From NCBI RefSeq assembly GCF_027913215.1, contig NZ_CP115784.1, positions 3,047,501-3,111,500 on the forward strand: a stretch of DNA of 64,000 nucleotides, given 5' to 3'. The notes beneath the pieces were generated by a model. The model was not told the origin of the DNA and ran no database searches. It saw nothing but the letters and a program-made list of their open reading frames with translations. Of this stretch, positions 7,801 through 17,341 are shown piece after piece; the stretch's first letter is position 1; every line of letters starts with the position of its first letter. Made by a program: the position numbers and the translations under genes. This DNA is from Paracoccus aerodenitrificans. GTDB lineage: Bacteria > Pseudomonadota > Alphaproteobacteria > Rhodobacterales > Rhodobacteraceae.

Positions 7801-9846
7801 TTATCGTCCCAGAATGAAGGCGCGTGGATTGCGCTCAATTGTACGGGCAAGCGATCCGAAGGATGAGGCGGCGCGGCCAAGTTCGCGGATCATGGTGCGG
7901 GCGTCATTCGCGACCGCACCGTTTTCGCCATAGGTTGCAATCACGACTTCGGCGCGTGCCGCAAGACGCTGGAACTGCCTGAACATGTCCGGAAGGTCCT
8001 GTGCTGCTGTTGCAAACTCATCCGCCGCAACCCGTGCCGATGCAAGCGTCTGGTTCAGGCTTCCGACAGCATTGCCATCACGAAGATCGTTCAGCAGACC
8101 GGATGCGGCCTGAAGCGTGTCCGAGAGATTTCGCGGAAGCTGCTCGGCATCTTCCGAGCCGATCATCGCGCGGATATCGGCAAGGATCGCTGCGACCTCG
8201 GCTGAGATCTGCGCGAAGTCGAAATCCTCGACGGCTTCAGCGGTTTCATCCATCTGCTCGACCATTGCAGGTATATCCGCGACGGCGAGGCTGACGGCTT
8301 CTGCCGCACGTCCGGCCTCGTCAAGTGCGCGTGTCAGGCTGACAGCGGCGCCGGTCTCGCGCAGATCGGTGGTGATGCTGCTGAGATCCTCGGCCGCCTG
8401 CCTCGCCTGTTCCAGAGTTTCGCGCAGCGCACGGGGAACGGCCTGCGTATCGGGCGATGCCGCAACCTGCGTTATCGCATCAAGCGCGTTGGTGGCCGAT
8501 TTCAGCAGACCCTCGATATCGAGCGAGCCGACCCGGCTCAGCAGACCCTCTGCCGATGCGCTGAGATCCGAGACCTCGGGTGGCAGCGAAGGAATGATCG
8601 GATAGGGTTCGGCGGCCATATCCAGAGCCGCCGGTGGCGCATCCGGCTGATCGACAAGTTCGACCACCATCGACGTCCCCAGAAACCCCGAGGACGTTAC
8701 CCGGGCACGCATGCCCTCGGCGACGCGGTCCTGCAGGAATTGCAGCGCGTCCTCATGCGTCGCGCCGCTTTCCAGCCCGATCCTTGCCGGTGACACCACG
8801 AAGGTGATCCGCTGCATGACCCGCTCGGTTTCTTCGCGGGATTCATCGACATCGATGCTGATTTCCGTGACCCGCCCGATGGTCAGCCCTTCATAGATCA
8901 CGTCCGCATCGGTCGAGAGCCCGGCAATGTCGTTATCGGCCAGTATGCTCAGCCGCAAATCGCCCTCGGCAGACCCGAACAGGCTGGTTCTTGCGGTTTC
9001 TTCGTCGGGTTGCAGCGGGAAGACATGCCCAGTTTGTACTGGATCGCCGCCAGAGGAAAGCGTCGCGAACGCAACCCCGCCCTGCACCAGCTTCGACAGC
9101 GAATCGACATTCAGGCTGAGTCCCCGCGCACCAAGCGACACCGAAAAACCCGCCGTGTCCCAGAAGACGGTCGAGGTGGTCAGTCGCTGATCATGCGGCG
9201 CATTGATGAACACATCGGCAAGGACTGTTTCATCCGTCTGCGACAGGCGGAGATTTTCCATCCGTCCGACCTCCAGCCCCCGGAACGTGACCGGCGCACC
9301 TTCCGCCAGACCCTTGGCTCCGGGTGAGGACAGCGTGACCCATGTGCCCTCATCGGCGCTGCGAGTCAGTGCCGGCCTGTCCAGACCGACAAATTCGGTC
9401 TCCGCTTCTCCGCGTTCGGAATCCCAGAAGCCCTCAATGAACATGCCCGAAAGCACCGTATCCAGCCGCGAGATCCCCTGTGCCGACACAACCGGTCGGA
9501 CGATCCAGAACTCGGCATCCGCGTCGATATAGGGCGCGACATCGGGATCGACGCGGACCTCTACGACGACATTGCGCAAATCCTCGGTAAAGCGGACGGC
9601 CTCAACCTCGCCAACGGTAATTTCACGGAATTTTAGCGTCGTTTCGCCCGGCGTGATCCCCGTTGCATCGCGGAATACGATCGAGATCAGCTCTCCACGG
9701 CCTGAGTAGGCATTCCAGGCCAGCCCGAGCGTCGCGATAAGCGCAATAATCGGGACCAGCCAGACCAGGGAAAACCCTGCCCGCGCGGCGCGGGCTGCTG
9801 TCCGCCGCACCGGATGAGAGGGGCGCGGGGCGTTTTCGTCACTCAT
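7801..9846 (-). CDS. pqiB: PqiB-like MCE-domain intermembrane transport protein
   Basis: A 681-residue membrane-anchored protein. One TM helix (about residues 24-46, SLVWLVPIIALIATLGLAW) is followed by three MCE/MlaD domains starting near residues 52, 165 and 290. The sequence FREITVGEVEAV, FRGLEVGRMENL, YEGLTIGRVTEI is the same beta-turn motif in each. Residues about 415-681 are an Ala/Leu-rich coiled-coil region, the tube or needle that in E. coli spans the periplasm. The E. coli protein is about 546 residues, so this one has a longer C-terminal rod. Its start overlaps the end of pqiA by eight bases. Confidence 0.88.
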   Translation of the reverse strand: MSDENAPRPSHPVRRTAARAARAGFSLVWLVPIIALIATLGLAWNAYSGRGELISIVFRDATGITPGETTLKFREITVGEVEAVRFTEDLRNVVVEVRVDPDVAPYIDADAEFWIVRPVVSAQGISRLDTVLSGMFIEGFWDSERGEAETEFVGLDRPALTRSADEGTWVTLSSPGAKGLAEGAPVTFRGLEVGRMENLRLSQTDETVLADVFINAPHDQRLTTSTVFWDTAGFSVSLGARGLSLNVDSLSKLVQGGVAFATLSSGGDPVQTGHVFPLQPDEETARTSLFGSAEGDLRLSILADNDIAGLSTDADVIYEGLTIGRVTEISIDVDESREETERVMQRITFVVSPARIGLESGATHEDALQFLQDRVAEGMRARVTSSGFLGTSMVVELVDQPDAPPAALDMAAEPYPIIPSLPPEVSDLSASAEGLLSRVGSLDIEGLLKSATNALDAITQVAASPDTQAVPRALRETLEQARQAAEDLSSITTDLRETGAAVSLTRALDEAGRAAEAVSLAVADIPAMVEQMDETAEAVEDFDFAQISAEVAAILADIRAMIGSEDAEQLPRNLSDTLQAASGLLNDLRDGNAVGSLNQTLASARVAADEFATAAQDLPDMFRQFQRLAARAEVVIATYGENGAVANDARTMIRELGRAASSFGSLARTIERNPRAFILGR

Positions 9847-10543
9847 TCAATTTCTTCCGGCGATTAAGAGGGAGTCCGCGCCAGATAAGGCGTGGATCAA
9901 AACTTTGCGCTGCCAGCATGGTAAACGCAACCGACAGCGCAAATGACGCTGCGGCGGGGCCCGGCTTGATCGAAACGATAAACCCAAGCTGAACAAGCGC
10001 GGACAGGATTGCCACGACGAACACATCGACCATCGACCATCGTCCGATGAATTCGACGATTTCGTAGATATGAAGCCGGTTATGCGCGGCTTCCTCGGTC
10101 GCGGGCTTTCCGGCGACAAGCGCAAGCCAGGTAATGGCGACGAATTTTCCGATCGGTACCATGACCGACGCAACCAAGATGACGCCTGCGACAAACCATG
10201 AATCATGCCGCACCAGTGTCAGCACACCGCCGATAATGGTCTGATCTCCGCCCCTGCCAAGCGAGGATGTCGTCATCATAGGCATGATATTTGCCGGGAT
10301 ATAGAAAATGATCCCCGCCAGCAGCCATGCCCAGACGGCCTGCAATCCGCGCCGGTCAGGCGGCACAAGCGGAGCGCCGCAGCGTGCGCAATCCGTTTCG
10401 TTTGCCGGCCAGACCCGACCGCAACTGCGGCAACCCAGCAGGTTTGCCCGATGCGCGGTCAGAATCGGGCCGTGCTGGCCTCTGACAGCGTCAGTATCTG
10501 TTTGACTGGCGGCGCCGCCGCCCTGTCCCCCGGTAACACTCAT
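9839..10543 (-). CDS. pqiA: PqiA-like inner-membrane protein, second half
   Basis: A 234-residue PqiA-domain protein. A zinc-ribbon-like pair (CRSCGRVWP, CARCGAPL) at residues about 38-60 precedes four hydrophobic helices, including AVWAWLLAGIIFYIPANIMP. E. coli PqiA is one polypeptide with two such halves; here they are separate genes overlapping by four bases. Acts in the inner membrane with PqiB and PqiC, probably in lipid movement and membrane-stress protection. Confidence 0.85.
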   Translation of the reverse strand: MSVTGGQGGGAASQTDTDAVRGQHGPILTAHRANLLGCRSCGRVWPANETDCARCGAPLVPPDRRGLQAVWAWLLAGIIFYIPANIMPMMTTSSLGRGGDQTIIGGVLTLVRHDSWFVAGVILVASVMVPIGKFVAITWLALVAGKPATEEAAHNRLHIYEIVEFIGRWSMVDVFVVAILSALVQLGFIVSIKPGPAAASFALSVAFTMLAAQSFDPRLIWRGLPLNRRKKLNE

Positions 10544-11214
10544 GCAGCTTCGACCTGCTCGCGCCCGTCGGTGGCCGCACCGGAATCCTCAATCGCGTCC
10601 CAGATCGTCGTGCTGCACATGAAGCTTCTATTCGCGATATTCACGAAAATCAGCGCACAGAACGCCCAGAAGGCGGGGCCGAAGCTGATCGTCGCAAGAC
10701 CGGCAACCTTTACCATCGCCACGGCGGTGCCGATGACGAAAATCTCGGCCATCGACCAGGGTTTCAACTGCTCGGACAGCCGGAAGGCCTGAACGGCATG
10801 GCTATAGGCCGGCTTGCCCCGCGCCAATGGCAAAAGCGTATAAAGCAAAAGAGCGGATCTCAATGCAGGCAATCCGACGATTGTCGCAAGCAATGCGATG
10901 GTCAGAGGTGCAAGCGGCCCATCCGAGAACGCCATTGCCACACCGAAAAGCGACGTGCCATGCCCCAGACCCATTCTTGAAATTTCAAGGAACGGGAAGA
11001 AAATGGCACCGAACATCAGCACCATTGTCGTTATGGCCAGCGCAATGATCTGGGTAAAGGCACCTGCCTGAGGCCGGGCAAGGACACCGCCGCAGCGTAT
11101 GCAGCGCACTGTTTCGCCATCCGCCAGCTCCTCCTCGATATGCAGTGCGTCGCATCGAGGGCAGGCGACAAGTCCTTCGCCGGTGCTGAGATCGAAGTTA
11201 TCGGGGCGCTTCAT
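10540..11214 (-). CDS. pqiA: PqiA-like inner-membrane protein, first half
   Basis: A 224-residue PqiA-domain protein and first gene of the minus-strand pqi operon. It has CPRCDALHIEEEL and CIRCGGVL (zinc-ribbon pair, residues about 18-45), then four TM helices, with FPFLEISRMGLGHG following the first as in the family. The stop overlaps the start of the second pqiA half (ATGA). A perfect palindrome lies 15 bases before its start codon. Confidence 0.85.
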   Translation of the reverse strand: MKRPDNFDLSTGEGLVACPRCDALHIEEELADGETVRCIRCGGVLARPQAGAFTQIIALAITTMVLMFGAIFFPFLEISRMGLGHGTSLFGVAMAFSDGPLAPLTIALLATIVGLPALRSALLLYTLLPLARGKPAYSHAVQAFRLSEQLKPWSMAEIFVIGTAVAMVKVAGLATISFGPAFWAFCALIFVNIANRSFMCSTTIWDAIEDSGAATDGREQVEAA

Positions 11215-11228
11215 GTTGCCAAGATACG

Positions 11229-11246
11229 GATGCCGGTTCCGGCATC
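11229..11246. promoter_or_regulatory. palindrome in front of the pqi operon
   Basis: GATGCCGG-TT-CCGGCATC is a perfect 8-bp inverted repeat with a two-base centre, 15 bp upstream of the first pqiA start and between the divergent pqiA and motB genes. This position suits an operator. No regulator of known specificity can be named. Confidence 0.4.
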
Positions 11247-11445
11247 AAGAGGGCTTGCCGCACCTTATGTTCGGTTCAGGCCTGATTGCGCCCAAAATGT
11301 AACATCGTGAGCGGTCGTGAATGCTTGTGAACCCAACGCAACCAATGGGGCAAGGAAATGCCCTGCATTTTACCCATTAACTTGGTTTTCTGGAATTTTT
11401 CTTCAGTCTTGGTGTCGGATGAAGCTGTAGATCAGGAATGAAAGA

Positions 11446-12216
11446 ATGGCGACGCGAAGCGGCAATGCTGCACCAGTCATAAAACGGATCACCCTGTCAG
11501 AAGGCGGCGGACATCATGGCGGTGCATGGAAAGTCGCTTATGCAGATTTCGTGACCGCGATGATGGCTTTTTTCCTGCTGATGTGGCTGCTCAACGCCAC
11601 GACTGAGCAGCAGCGTGCCGGATTGGCGGATTATTTCAGCCCGACCGTGGTACGAAGCCTCTCCGGCACCGGTGACAAGGGAAGCAGCCAAGGCGATGGG
11701 GCGGGTCAGCCTCTTGATGTTCAGAATGACGGCCAGCCCTCCCCGATGGAGGAGCTGAACAGGCATCTTCAGGACGAACTGGCCGGAATTGGTGCTGAAT
11801 CCATGCAAAAGGCGAATATTCTGCGCCATGTCGTTACGCGTGTGACGGATGAGGGGTTGGTCATCGAACTGACCGATCTGGTCGGAAAACCGCTTTTCAA
11901 ACAGGAAACCGCTCAGCCAAACGCGGCTCTGCGGGATCTGGCCGATATTCTGAGCAGGGTCCTGTCACGCACCCGGAATGAAATCGCCATCAACGGATAT
12001 GTTCGCTCATATCCGGTTGTGCTGGCGGATTCGCCTGAATGGAAACTGTCCACTGGCCGCGCTAATGTCGTCCGCGAGATGCTTCAGAACGCCGGCTTCA
12101 ACAGCAACCGCATTCAGCGCGTTACAGGTTTTGCCGATCGCCGCAGCACCCCGGCGAACCCTGCGGCGGCCTCGAATAACCGGATTGAGGTTATTTTACT
12201 TAATCAGCACCGATGA
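11446..12216 (+). CDS. motB: flagellar motor stator protein MotB
   Basis: A 256-residue stator subunit. One TM helix (residues about 36-52) contains VAYADFVTAMMAFFLLMWLL, including the Asp that carries protons. The C-terminal half is an OmpA-like peptidoglycan-binding domain (INGYVRSYPV, NRIEVILLN). It anchors the stator to the cell wall and works with MotA, which is not next to it and not in the window. First gene of a plus-strand flagellar group. The intergenic region before it (11215-11445) has no promoter that I can assign firmly. Confidence 0.88.
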   Translation: MATRSGNAAPVIKRITLSEGGGHHGGAWKVAYADFVTAMMAFFLLMWLLNATTEQQRAGLADYFSPTVVRSLSGTGDKGSSQGDGAGQPLDVQNDGQPSPMEELNRHLQDELAGIGAESMQKANILRHVVTRVTDEGLVIELTDLVGKPLFKQETAQPNAALRDLADILSRVLSRTRNEIAINGYVRSYPVVLADSPEWKLSTGRANVVREMLQNAGFNSNRIQRVTGFADRRSTPANPAAASNNRIEVILLNQHR

Positions 12217-12291
12217 GGGGGCGACAGTTAGGGTGAACTTAAACTTTCTCGCTCAAATCTTGCACAAACGACTCAGACAAAGGGTACATGT

Positions 12292-13653
12292 ATGTCAATC
12301 TCGTCCTCGTTGAATGCAGGTGTTGCAGGTCTGGCTGCAAACGCGACCCGGCTTGCCAGCATTTCGGACAATATCTCCAATTCGGGCACGTACGGGTACA
12401 AGCGCGTCATCGCCGATTTCGAAGGAATGGTCATCAATCAGGCGAGAGGTGCGGGTGTTTACTCGGCGGGCGGCGTGCGGGCTTCAACCGCCCGGTTGAT
12501 CGATCAGCGCGGAACTCTTGTGCCGACGTCCAATCCGACAGATCTTGCCATTTCCGGTCGGGGAATGCTGCCGGTCATGCCGTCTGTCGCGATTGGCAGT
12601 GATTTCGGCGACAAGCCGATGATGATGACGACGACCGGGTCATTCAGGACCGATGATGAAGGCGTTCTGCGTACAGAATCGGGGCTGGTCCTTCTGGGCT
12701 GGCCTGCAAATGCGGATGGAAAAATTCCGCTGATGCCGCGCGACACGATGGGCGGCCTTCAACCGGTTATTATCAATGCGAACCAGACGGCGGGTGATCC
12801 AACGACGAAGATGTCGCTTGGCATCAACCTGCCCGCCACTGGAACAGAGGCTGGCGGCAGCACCGATGCGCTGACCTCGAAAATCGAATATTTCGGTAAT
12901 CTGGGAACCTCGGAATCGATGAGCGTCAGCTTCACTCCCAGCACGTCCCACAGCACCGGAATGTCCAATAAATGGACGATGGAGATCAGAGATTCTGCAA
13001 CAGCGGATGATGGGGCAACGCCGGCAGATGAATCAATTATTGCAACCCTGACCCTGATATTCTCCAACGATCAGACCAAGGGCGGCACGCTGGCCCAGGT
13101 GCAGGATTCGGGCGGTGCGGTTCACCCGGCATATAACGCCACAAACGGAACTCTGGCGCTGACGGTTGGTAAAACAGCTACCTATCCGGGTGATCCTATG
13201 ACGATAACGATCGGTAAGCTGGGCGATCCAAACGGTTTGACGCAGCTCGGGGATGACTTTGCGCCGACGAATATTTCCAAGGACGGATCTCCGGTAGGCA
13301 ACCTGACCGCTGTTGAGGTGGACGAAAAAGGCTATATCCGCGCAACTTATGATACCGGCTTCATACGCACGATCTATCAAATCCCCCTGGTAGACGTGCC
13401 TAATCCGAACGGGCTGATCTCACTCAATAACCAGACCTATCAGGTGTCCACGGATTCCGGTTCCTTTTTCCTTTGGGATGCGGGTGACGGGCCGACCGGG
13501 AAGGTGGTCGGCTACGCAAGAGAGGGGTCGACGACAGATGTCGCGGCCGAACTGACAGATCTGATCCAAACCCAAAGGGCGTATTCGTCCAACGCCAAGG
13601 TCATTCAGACCGTGGATGAAATGCTTCAGGAAACCACCAACATCAAGCGCTGA
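12292..13653 (+). CDS. flgE: flagellar hook protein FlgE
   Basis: A 453-residue axial flagellar protein. The N-terminal rod signature (GVAGLAANATRLASISDNIS) and a C-terminal TQRAYSSNAKVIQTVDEMLQ are the paired coiled coils of hook-family proteins. The middle carries the surface-exposed FlgE domains (FGNLGTSESMSVSF). Exported by the flagellar type III system and polymerised into the hook. Preceded by AAAGGG ten bases before the ATG. G+C is about 60% in the stretch I counted, like its neighbours and unlike flgK-flgI downstream. Confidence 0.9.
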   Translation: MSISSSLNAGVAGLAANATRLASISDNISNSGTYGYKRVIADFEGMVINQARGAGVYSAGGVRASTARLIDQRGTLVPTSNPTDLAISGRGMLPVMPSVAIGSDFGDKPMMMTTTGSFRTDDEGVLRTESGLVLLGWPANADGKIPLMPRDTMGGLQPVIINANQTAGDPTTKMSLGINLPATGTEAGGSTDALTSKIEYFGNLGTSESMSVSFTPSTSHSTGMSNKWTMEIRDSATADDGATPADESIIATLTLIFSNDQTKGGTLAQVQDSGGAVHPAYNATNGTLALTVGKTATYPGDPMTITIGKLGDPNGLTQLGDDFAPTNISKDGSPVGNLTAVEVDEKGYIRATYDTGFIRTIYQIPLVDVPNPNGLISLNNQTYQVSTDSGSFFLWDAGDGPTGKVVGYAREGSTTDVAAELTDLIQTQRAYSSNAKVIQTVDEMLQETTNIKR

Positions 13654-13665
13654 GGTTAAAGAGTC

Positions 13666-15123
13666 ATGAGCATCGCCAACGCTTTGAATAACGCAGTTAG
13701 CGGACTCACCGCTGCTGCCCGAGGAACTGAGGTAGTCTCTTCAAACTTGGCGAATGCTCTGACACCGGGGTACGCCCGACGGGAGGTTTCGCTTTCGCCA
13801 CGGACTCTCTCTGCAAATGGCGGCGGAGTGCAAGTAGACCGTATTGTCCGGATCATTTCCGATAGCGTCTTGGCAGACCTCAGATTGTCTTCCGCCGCTT
13901 TGGGTAAGGCAACCGCATCGCATGAATTTTTTCAGTCTCTAGAGAAGGCAATCGGCCTTCCGGGTGACGCGACTTCATTGTCTGCACATCTTACTGAGCT
14001 AGAAACAACTCTGCAGTCCGCCGCAAGCCGTCCTGACAGTGCAGTTCGGTTAAGGGCCGTGTTCAATGCCGCCACTGAGCTTACCAAAAAGCTCGCCTCA
14101 GTAAGCGACGTGATACAGGAAAACCGAACCACCGCCGATCGCAAGATCGCGCAGCAAGTAAATAAACTGAAGAACAATCTAGAGGAGGTCACCAGATTAA
14201 ATCGCCAAATTATTGTGGAACGAGCGCATGGGCGAGACGCATCCTCCTTCATCGATACGCGGCAGGAGCTTATCAACCAGATCTCTGAAATAGTCCCCGT
14301 AAGGGAAATGGAACGCGAAAACGGGCGCATTGCGCTATTTACAGCATCCGGCGCCGTGCTGCTCGATGGGAAGTCACCAACGCAGATTGATTTCCGCCCA
14401 TCCGGCAAGTTGACAGCTGAGATGGCGTCCGACTCGACGTTGCTTGGGCGACTAACAATCGATGATGAAGTACTGTCGGATGCGCAAATATCTCTTTTTA
14501 AGGGCGGTTCCCTCTCAGCGCTGTTTAAGGTTCGTGATACACACGGAATCGAAGCCCAGAAAGAAATCGATGTGATAGCGCGAGAACTTTACGAGCGTTT
14601 TGCAGACCCAGCGACTGACCCAACTCTGACGACGGATATGGCCGGGCTTTTTATTGACGGCACCGGAAGCTTTGATCCTGTAAAGGAACCGGGTCTGGCA
14701 ACAAGGCTGCGGGTTAACGCGGCCGTTGATGAAGGGCAGGGCGGGAATTTATGGCGAATCCGTGATGGTATCGCTGCATCTATTCAGGGAGATGCCGGCG
14801 CATCGGAAACTCTTTTGGCGATGGCAAACGCGCTGGCAGAAAGCAAGTCTTACCATTCTGCCACGACGAATGGTGCTCAAGGCGATCTGAACAATCTGGT
14901 AGCTTCGTTATTGTCAAATGCTTCATCCTCCAGGTTGACAGCAGAAAACAGGCTGACCCATGCAAAAAACTTGACGGAGTCGCTTCAGGACGCAATTTTT
15001 ACCGACGCAGTCGATAGCGACCGTGAAATGCAAATGCTGCTTCAGTTAGAGGCGGCATACGCGGCGAATGCAAAAGTCATCCAAGCAGTAGATGAAATGA
15101 TGGAAAGCATCCTGAGGATATGA
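13666..15123 (+). CDS. flgK: flagellar hook-associated protein 1 FlgK
   Basis: A 485-residue hook-filament junction protein. N-terminal SGLTAAARGTEVVSSNLANA and C-terminal AAYAANAKVIQAVDEMMESI are the HAP1 ends. Residues about 90-200 form the coiled coil (LEEVTRLNRQII). Twelve bases after flgE with AGGTTAAAG before the ATG. From this gene on, the base composition becomes visibly more A+T-rich, a change that continues through flgI. The stop overlaps the flgL start (ATGA). Confidence 0.9.
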   Translation: MSIANALNNAVSGLTAAARGTEVVSSNLANALTPGYARREVSLSPRTLSANGGGVQVDRIVRIISDSVLADLRLSSAALGKATASHEFFQSLEKAIGLPGDATSLSAHLTELETTLQSAASRPDSAVRLRAVFNAATELTKKLASVSDVIQENRTTADRKIAQQVNKLKNNLEEVTRLNRQIIVERAHGRDASSFIDTRQELINQISEIVPVREMERENGRIALFTASGAVLLDGKSPTQIDFRPSGKLTAEMASDSTLLGRLTIDDEVLSDAQISLFKGGSLSALFKVRDTHGIEAQKEIDVIARELYERFADPATDPTLTTDMAGLFIDGTGSFDPVKEPGLATRLRVNAAVDEGQGGNLWRIRDGIAASIQGDAGASETLLAMANALAESKSYHSATTNGAQGDLNNLVASLLSNASSSRLTAENRLTHAKNLTESLQDAIFTDAVDSDREMQMLLQLEAAYAANAKVIQAVDEMMESILRI

Positions 15124-16154
15124 ATATGAGCTTTGTTTCTGTCGGCGATTTATCGCAAATGGTGATGCTACGCAGGTCCAACGCTGGACTAAAGACCGAT
15201 ATTAAGCATCTGGCTCAGGAAGTAACCACGGGGATCTCGACCGATATACCCAAGAAATTGAATGGTGATATCATAACGCTTTCAGCGATCGAAAGACGCT
15301 TAGCAGGTGCAAGAGTTAGCTTGCAAATTTCCGCCGAAGCAACTGCCACGGCGGAGACCATGCAGGCGGCGTTGCAAACGCTGCAAGATTCGGCGGGTAT
15401 TTCTGGTGCCGATATGCTCTCTACATCGCTTCTATTTTCTGAACATAGTCTCGCGACTGTGGCTGCTGCCAGCGAAAACCAATTAAGGCAAGCGGTCGAT
15501 GCACTTAATGTGAAGGTCGCGGGCCGCTTCGTTTTTTCCGGAACGATGGTGGATCAAGCGCCACTGGTATCGGCTGACCGTCTTATAGACATGGCAGAGC
15601 AGCAGATTTCCGGTGCGGCGACAGCAGAGGTTGCGGTCCAGAGATTGCAAAACTGGTTCGGTGCTGCTCCGGGCAGCGGTGGTTTTACAGACTTGGCATA
15701 TAATGGAGCGAATTCAGCGAATAATGTTTTCCAGCTCGATGGCGCTACCTCAGATGGCGCTACCTCAATAGAGTTCGCTCAGAAAGCAAATGATCCCGGC
15801 GTACGGGATGTACTTCGGGGCCTTATTCTAGGTGCCCTCGTTGCCAGAGGTGCATTTCAGGATGATCATGATGCCAGAACGATGATGATGCAGGCAGGGG
15901 GGGCGGCGCTGCTGGATGGGAATTCTAAGGTGACACTTTCTCGCTCGAAGCTTGGTAGTTCACAGGAGCGGATTGAGCGGGGATTGGCACGTTTGCAATA
16001 TATGTCCGCACAGCTTGAGATCGAGCGCTCGGAACTTGTTGCAGTAGATAGTTACGAAGCAAGCAGCCGGATTTTACAGACATCTTCTCAACTTGAGGCT
16101 CTTTATGCGTTGACCGCAAGATTGTCGAAGCTCAGCTTGGCCAAATACCTTTGA
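15120..16154 (+). CDS. flgL: flagellar hook-associated protein 3 FlgL
   Basis: A 344-residue flagellin-like junction protein. The N-terminal helix (LAQEVTTGISTD) and the C-terminal helix (ILQTSSQLEALYALTARL) resemble flagellin ends. It forms the ring between FlgK and the filament. A 15-bp tandem duplication near residues 207-216 gives DGATSDGATS. Two nearby ATGs are possible (15120 and 15126); the first overlaps flgK, which favours coupling. Counted stretches are about 45-50% G+C. Confidence 0.88.
   Translation: MNMSFVSVGDLSQMVMLRRSNAGLKTDIKHLAQEVTTGISTDIPKKLNGDIITLSAIERRLAGARVSLQISAEATATAETMQAALQTLQDSAGISGADMLSTSLLFSEHSLATVAAASENQLRQAVDALNVKVAGRFVFSGTMVDQAPLVSADRLIDMAEQQISGAATAEVAVQRLQNWFGAAPGSGGFTDLAYNGANSANNVFQLDGATSDGATSIEFAQKANDPGVRDVLRGLILGALVARGAFQDDHDARTMMMQAGGAALLDGNSKVTLSRSKLGSSQERIERGLARLQYMSAQLEIERSELVAVDSYEASSRILQTSSQLEALYALTARLSKLSLAKYL
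15738..15767 (+). repeat. 15-bp tandem duplication inside flgL
   Basis: GATGGCGCTACCTCA occurs twice back to back, adding five residues in frame (DGATS). Both units are identical, so the duplication is recent. Confidence 0.9.
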
Positions 16155-17254
16155 GAACCTTTTTTATCTGTCTTTTCTTGCAACTGTTTGGCACTTTTCC
16201 GGCGATTTCGGCGAGTGTCAGGCTGAAGGACCTGGTTTCGTTTGATGGCGTCCGGGGGAATGATCTGGTCGGCTACGGCTTGGTTGTTGGTCTCAACGGC
16301 ACGGGGGATAGCCTGAGAAATGCTCCTTATACTGAAGATATGATGGTTACGCTTCTCGAGAGATTGGGGGTTAATGTCGGATCGGACCAATTTCGACCTA
16401 AAAATGTAGCAGCGGTCATGGTAACAGCCGTGCTTCCGCCATTCGCGCGATCTGGCAGTCAGATCAACGTTTCCGTTTCTGCTATCGGCGATGCGCAGAG
16501 CCTGATGGGAGGAATATTGGTCATGACCCCGCTTAGCGCTGCAGACGGAGAGATCTATGCTGTCGCGCAAGGCTCGGTCATTGCGGGAGGTATCGCGGCG
16601 CAGGCTGAAAACGCATCTGTCGTTCAAGGCGTCCCGACCTCGGGATCTGTTCCATCTGGTGCGCGCGTCGAAAGAGAGGTCGACTTTGATTTCTCAAGCC
16701 TTCGCAGTATTCGGCTGGCGTTGAAACAACCTGATTTCACGACCTCATCGCGCGTTGAACATGCGGTAAACTCCAGCGGTATAGGCAAGATTGCAGAGAT
16801 ACAGGACGCAGGAACGGTCATGCTTGATTTGTCCGGCATTCAAAATATCAATCCGGCGAGACTGTTAAGCAGAATTGAAAACCTCACGGTGGAGTCAGAC
16901 GGTAAGGCGCGTGTGGTCGTCGACCATCGTTCAGGAACGATCGTGATGGGCGAGGATGTTCGGGTTTCAACAGTGGCAGTTTCTCAGGGGAACCTGACAT
17001 TGCGCGTTCAGGAAACGCCTTTGGTGTCTCAACCGAACCCGTTTTCTGAGGGAGAAACGGTTTTTGTTAAGCAAAGCGTTGCTGAAATCACGGAAGAGGC
17101 CGGCATCGGGTTCGCAGAGGTTGAGGCGACGTCGTCGCTGTCGGAACTGGTTTCCGGTCTTAATGCCTTGGGCGTGTCGGCACGAGACTTGATTGATATT
17201 CTTAAGGCTATTGATGCTGCCGGGGCGTTGCATGCAGAACTTGTGGTCAATTAA
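16151..17254 (+). CDS. flgI: flagellar P-ring protein FlgI
   Basis: A 367-residue periplasmic P-ring subunit. Signal peptide residues 1-21 (FFICLFLQLFGTFPAISA). Family motifs are RLKDLVSFDGVRGNDLVGYG near the N-terminus, GTGDSLRNAPYTEDM, and C-terminal NALGVSARDLIDILKAIDAA. Start is TTG, overlapping the flgL stop (TTGA). Last flagellar gene in the window; the next gene is on the other strand. FlgA, the chaperone for P-ring assembly, is not seen here. Confidence 0.9.
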   Translation: MRTFFICLFLQLFGTFPAISASVRLKDLVSFDGVRGNDLVGYGLVVGLNGTGDSLRNAPYTEDMMVTLLERLGVNVGSDQFRPKNVAAVMVTAVLPPFARSGSQINVSVSAIGDAQSLMGGILVMTPLSAADGEIYAVAQGSVIAGGIAAQAENASVVQGVPTSGSVPSGARVEREVDFDFSSLRSIRLALKQPDFTTSSRVEHAVNSSGIGKIAEIQDAGTVMLDLSGIQNINPARLLSRIENLTVESDGKARVVVDHRSGTIVMGEDVRVSTVAVSQGNLTLRVQETPLVSQPNPFSEGETVFVKQSVAEITEEAGIGFAEVEATSSLSELVSGLNALGVSARDLIDILKAIDAAGALHAELVVN

Positions 17255-17341
17255 TACCGCAGCCAGGTGTCGCGAAGGTTGGTGACTTTATTGTTCGAAC
17301 ACGCTGACGACAGATGCGCAGGGTCTGGAGTGCCTCGACAG

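Noticed and set aside
11345..11385. Sigma-54-like (GG-N10-GC) and CtrA-like (TTAAC) sites before motB
   Set aside because: Only the minimal GG/GC spacing or one CtrA half-site is present; the flanking consensus is poor.
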